DNA of 33,815 bases from Corallococcus sp. (GTDB lineage: Bacteria > Bacillota > Clostridia > Christensenellales > CAG-314), in contig JAMPAB010000013.1 in NCBI GenBank assembly GCA_023667435.1, positions 1 to 33,815 on the forward strand, written 5' to 3'. How positions within the stretch are numbered: position 1 is the first letter of the stretch; each line of letters begins with the position of its first letter. This document shows positions 32,121 to 33,815 of this stretch, piece after piece. The notes under the pieces are model-generated. The model saw only the letters and a program-made list of their open reading frames with translations, ran no database searches and was not told the DNA's origin. The translations under genes were made by a program, and so were the position numbers.

Positions 32121-33428
32121 CTATTTTTTGCGGTTTTTGCTCTGTCTGCAACCGATATCCGCCCCGTTGCCGCTGGGAACGTAATAGACTTCGTCCTTTA
32201 CCTCGTTCGGGAGATATTGCTGTTCGACCCAACCGCCGTAATTATGCGGATATTTGTAAGCAACGGAATCGACGTCCTCCGTCGTACGGGGATAATTGGC
32301 ATCCATCAAATACGAAGGAACGCGCGCCGAAGGATTGTTCTTAGCGGCGGCCGTAGCCGAACCCAACGCGTTTACTACCGAGTTGGACTTGGGACAATTG
32401 CATATATACAGTATCGCTTCTGACAGCGGTATGCGTCCTTCGGGCAAACCGATATTCTGAAACGCCGTCAAAGCGGCGACGGCAACAGGTAAAGCCATAG
32501 GATCGGCAAGACCTACGTCTTCGGATGCATGAATGACTATTCTGCGGGCAAGCAGTAACGGATCGGTACCGGCCTCGATGAGACGTTCGAACCAGAACAT
32601 AGCGGCGTTGGCGTCGCTTCCGCGCATGGATTTGATAAATGCGCTTATCATATCGTAGTAAGTGCCCGTATCTATCGACAGCGCCTTTTTCTGCATAGAC
32701 TGCGAGGCGATTGTTTTGGTAATACGAATCGAACCGTCGGCGCCGACGTCCGTAGTAAGCGCAGCCAGCTCCAAAGCGTTATACGCGTTACGCATGTCTC
32801 CCGAAGCCGTTTCCGCTATATAGTCGAACGCGTCGTCGTCTACTACGACAGTCATCTTAGAAAGCACCGCGTCGCGCTTCAAAGCCTGTTTGAGTCCGTC
32901 GACGATATCCTCCTTAGTTAGCGGAAGAAATTCGAAAACACGGCAGCGCGACACTATTGCGCGCGTCATGGATACGTAGGGATTTTCCGTAGTAGAACCG
33001 ATAAACGTAATGTATCCTTTTTCGATAGCCGGAAGCACGCAATCGCTCTGCGCCTTGCTCCAACGGTGACATTCGTCCAAAAGCAAATACGTCTTCTGTC
33101 CGTAAGCGTTAAAACGTTTGGTCGCTTCGTCGATGATTTTTTTAGCGTCGGAAACTCCGCTCGACACTGCGTTTAATTTTTCGAAATGACTTCCCGTAGT
33201 ATTAGCTATAACGTTGGCGAGCGAAGTTTTGCCCGTACCCGGAACTCCCCAAAAAATACAGCTGCCCAACTTGTCCGCTTTGATTGCGCGGCAAAGCAGC
33301 GAACCGTCGTAGATTAAGTGCTTCTGCCCGATAAACTGCGACAAAACGCGCGGCCTCATACGTTCGGCAAGGGGAATATTAGTAATTTTTTCATTCTCGA
33401 ATATCGAGTTTTGTTCATATTGCGCCAT
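32121..33428 (-). CDS. rarA: replication-associated recombination ATPase RarA/MgsA
   Basis: This 435-residue AAA+ clamp-loader-like ATPase acts at stalled forks. Walker A is GVPGTGKTS (61-69), and Walker B reads LLLDECHRWSKAQ (115-127), where most relatives have DEIHRF. Sensor 1 is FIGSTTENPY and the arginine finger region IVSRCRVFEF. The C-terminal tetramerisation region includes DVGLADPMALP and YKYPHNYGGWVEQQYLP, the latter diagnostic. There is no Shine-Dalgarno before the ATG. Confidence 0.96.
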   Translation of the reverse strand: MAQYEQNSIFENEKITNIPLAERMRPRVLSQFIGQKHLIYDGSLLCRAIKADKLGSCIFWGVPGTGKTSLANVIANTTGSHFEKLNAVSSGVSDAKKIIDEATKRFNAYGQKTYLLLDECHRWSKAQSDCVLPAIEKGYITFIGSTTENPYVSMTRAIVSRCRVFEFLPLTKEDIVDGLKQALKRDAVLSKMTVVVDDDAFDYIAETASGDMRNAYNALELAALTTDVGADGSIRITKTIASQSMQKKALSIDTGTYYDMISAFIKSMRGSDANAAMFWFERLIEAGTDPLLLARRIVIHASEDVGLADPMALPVAVAALTAFQNIGLPEGRIPLSEAILYICNCPKSNSVVNALGSATAAAKNNPSARVPSYLMDANYPRTTEDVDSVAYKYPHNYGGWVEQQYLPNEVKDEVYYVPSGNGADIGCRQSKNRKK

Positions 33429-33434
33429 AATACT

Positions 33435-33463
33435 ATTTTAGCACTACGGCGAGCTTTTTGCAA
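33435..33463 (-). promoter_or_regulatory. rarA promoter placing the transcript start at the ATG
   Basis: On the minus strand TTGCAA (33458-33463), exactly 17 bases, then TAAAAT (33435-33440). Six bases separate the -10 from the ATG, so the expected first transcribed base coincides with the A of the start codon. The transcript would be leaderless, agreeing with the missing ribosome site. Confidence 0.55.
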
Positions 33464-33580
33464 GATTATAAATATAAATATTAAATATAAAATAACGGAA
33501 CAGACGGCAAAAACAATTACTTGAACAGACGGACGTACGCGAGCTACCAAACGGGACGCGCAATCGAACAAAGGATATAC

Positions 33581-33621
33581 AAAAAAAACGTCCGCGAATA
33601 CCCGAAAAGAGTAACGCGGAC
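33581..33621 (-). terminator. strong intrinsic terminator upstream of rarA
   Basis: On the minus strand GTCCGCG pairs with CGCGGAC (33590-33621), with ACTC pairing GGGT inside, then G and eight T residues. It ends a leftward transcript that starts beyond the right edge or within the last 200 bases, and isolates rarA from it. Confidence 0.85.
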
Positions 33622-33704
33622 AGGAAAATTATTTGCGAAATCAATAGGAAACACGTCCAAACGCAATTGTTCGTTCATAGGCAACTGCGCGACGCGTTAA
33701 GCAT

Positions 33705-33815
33705 TTAATCACCCTCAACAAGCAAATCAATTAAAGTCCTTCCTTGTCCAACCCGAGCGAGGGTGTCGAATTGTGTCCTGTTGGGAGTGAAGCGTAGCGT
33801 AACGCCACATTTGCA
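33705..33815 (-). CDS. unidentified ORF, C-terminal end (runs off right edge)
   Basis: An open frame enters from the right edge and runs 36 codons to TAA at 33705-33707, ending in ARVGQGRTLIDLLVEGD. I cannot assign it to a family. The next leftward signal is the terminator at 33590-33621, about 85 bases past the stop, which would suit a real gene end. Against it, the DNA holds an inverted repeat (33710-33765), so the open frame may be incidental to a repeated or structured element. Confidence 0.3.
   Translation of the reverse strand, partial: CKCGVTLRFTPNRTQFDTLARVGQGRTLIDLLVEGD
33710..33765. repeat. inverted repeat near the right edge
   Basis: CACCCTC (33710-33716) and GAGGGTG (33759-33765) are perfect 7-bp complements, and ACAAG (33718-33722) pairs with CTTGT (33743-33747) inside. 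The fold is transcribed into the RNA that ends at the terminator near 33581. It may be the core of a repeat family or of a small RNA. Confidence 0.4.

Noticed and set aside
33544..33678. 44-codon minus-strand ORF across the right-hand terminator
   Set aside because: It reads through the terminator hairpin and T8 tract and has no ribosome site.
33622..33815. 6S RNA or tmRNA next to rarA
   Set aside because: I looked for the 6S central bubble and the tmRNA ends on the minus strand and saw neither; only the terminator is certain.

Overview
The window reads as chromosomal DNA of an uncultured, probably spore-forming low-to-mid-GC Bacillota (class Clostridia). The main reason is gene order. On the minus strand, yicC-gmk-rpoZ-coaBC-priA-def-fmt-rsmB-rlmN-rsgA-rpe is followed by a 30-codon gene that I read as spoVM, then by rpmB on the opposite strand and the Asp23-fakA pair. 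This is the layout of the Bacillus subtilis yloC-to-yloV region with some members missing: remA, the prpC/prkC phosphatase-kinase pair and thiN are not where expected. Base composition is mixed, with GC-rich genes and AT-rich intergenic DNA. Start sites mostly carry AGGAGG-like ribosome binding sites. I place the organism no more finely than Clostridia-like. I saw no rRNA, tRNA, CRISPR array, transposase or phage gene.

Region by region: (1) 1-2769, plus strand: the tail of an acyl carrier protein, an MBOAT O-acyltransferase and a membrane-anchored SGNH-like protein, together resembling a DltBCD/AlgIJ-type cell-envelope acylation operon. (2) 2770-7055, plus strand: a 526-base leader region with repeats and a C10 tract inside a promoter, then a 1190-residue BspA-like leucine-rich-repeat lipoprotein with its terminator. 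(3) 7200-9716: fakA and an Asp23 protein leftward, rpmB rightward. (4) 9768-11267: a PAP2 phosphatase with a DUF4190-like tail, placed between rpmB and spoVM. (5) 11288-21927, minus strand: the housekeeping translation, replication-restart and cofactor operon from yicC down to rpe and spoVM. (6) 21967-29009, minus strand: ligA, pcrA, a flavin reductase, a DUF4177-like microprotein, yigZ and tyrS. (7) 29119-31579: a two-gene ABC exporter. (8) 31773-33428: a TfoX-like protein and rarA. (9) 33429-33815: an AT-rich gap, a strong leftward terminator and an unidentified edge ORF.

Functionally, most of the window is core informational machinery: formyl-Met processing (fmt, def), ribosome maturation and rRNA modification (rsgA, rlmN, rsmB), replication and repair (priA, ligA, pcrA, rarA) and nucleotide or cofactor supply (gmk, coaBC). 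The accessory interest lies at the left end (surface acylation plus a possibly phase-variable surface lipoprotein), in the tiny spoVM with its sigma-E-like promoter, and in several unexplained intergenic structures.
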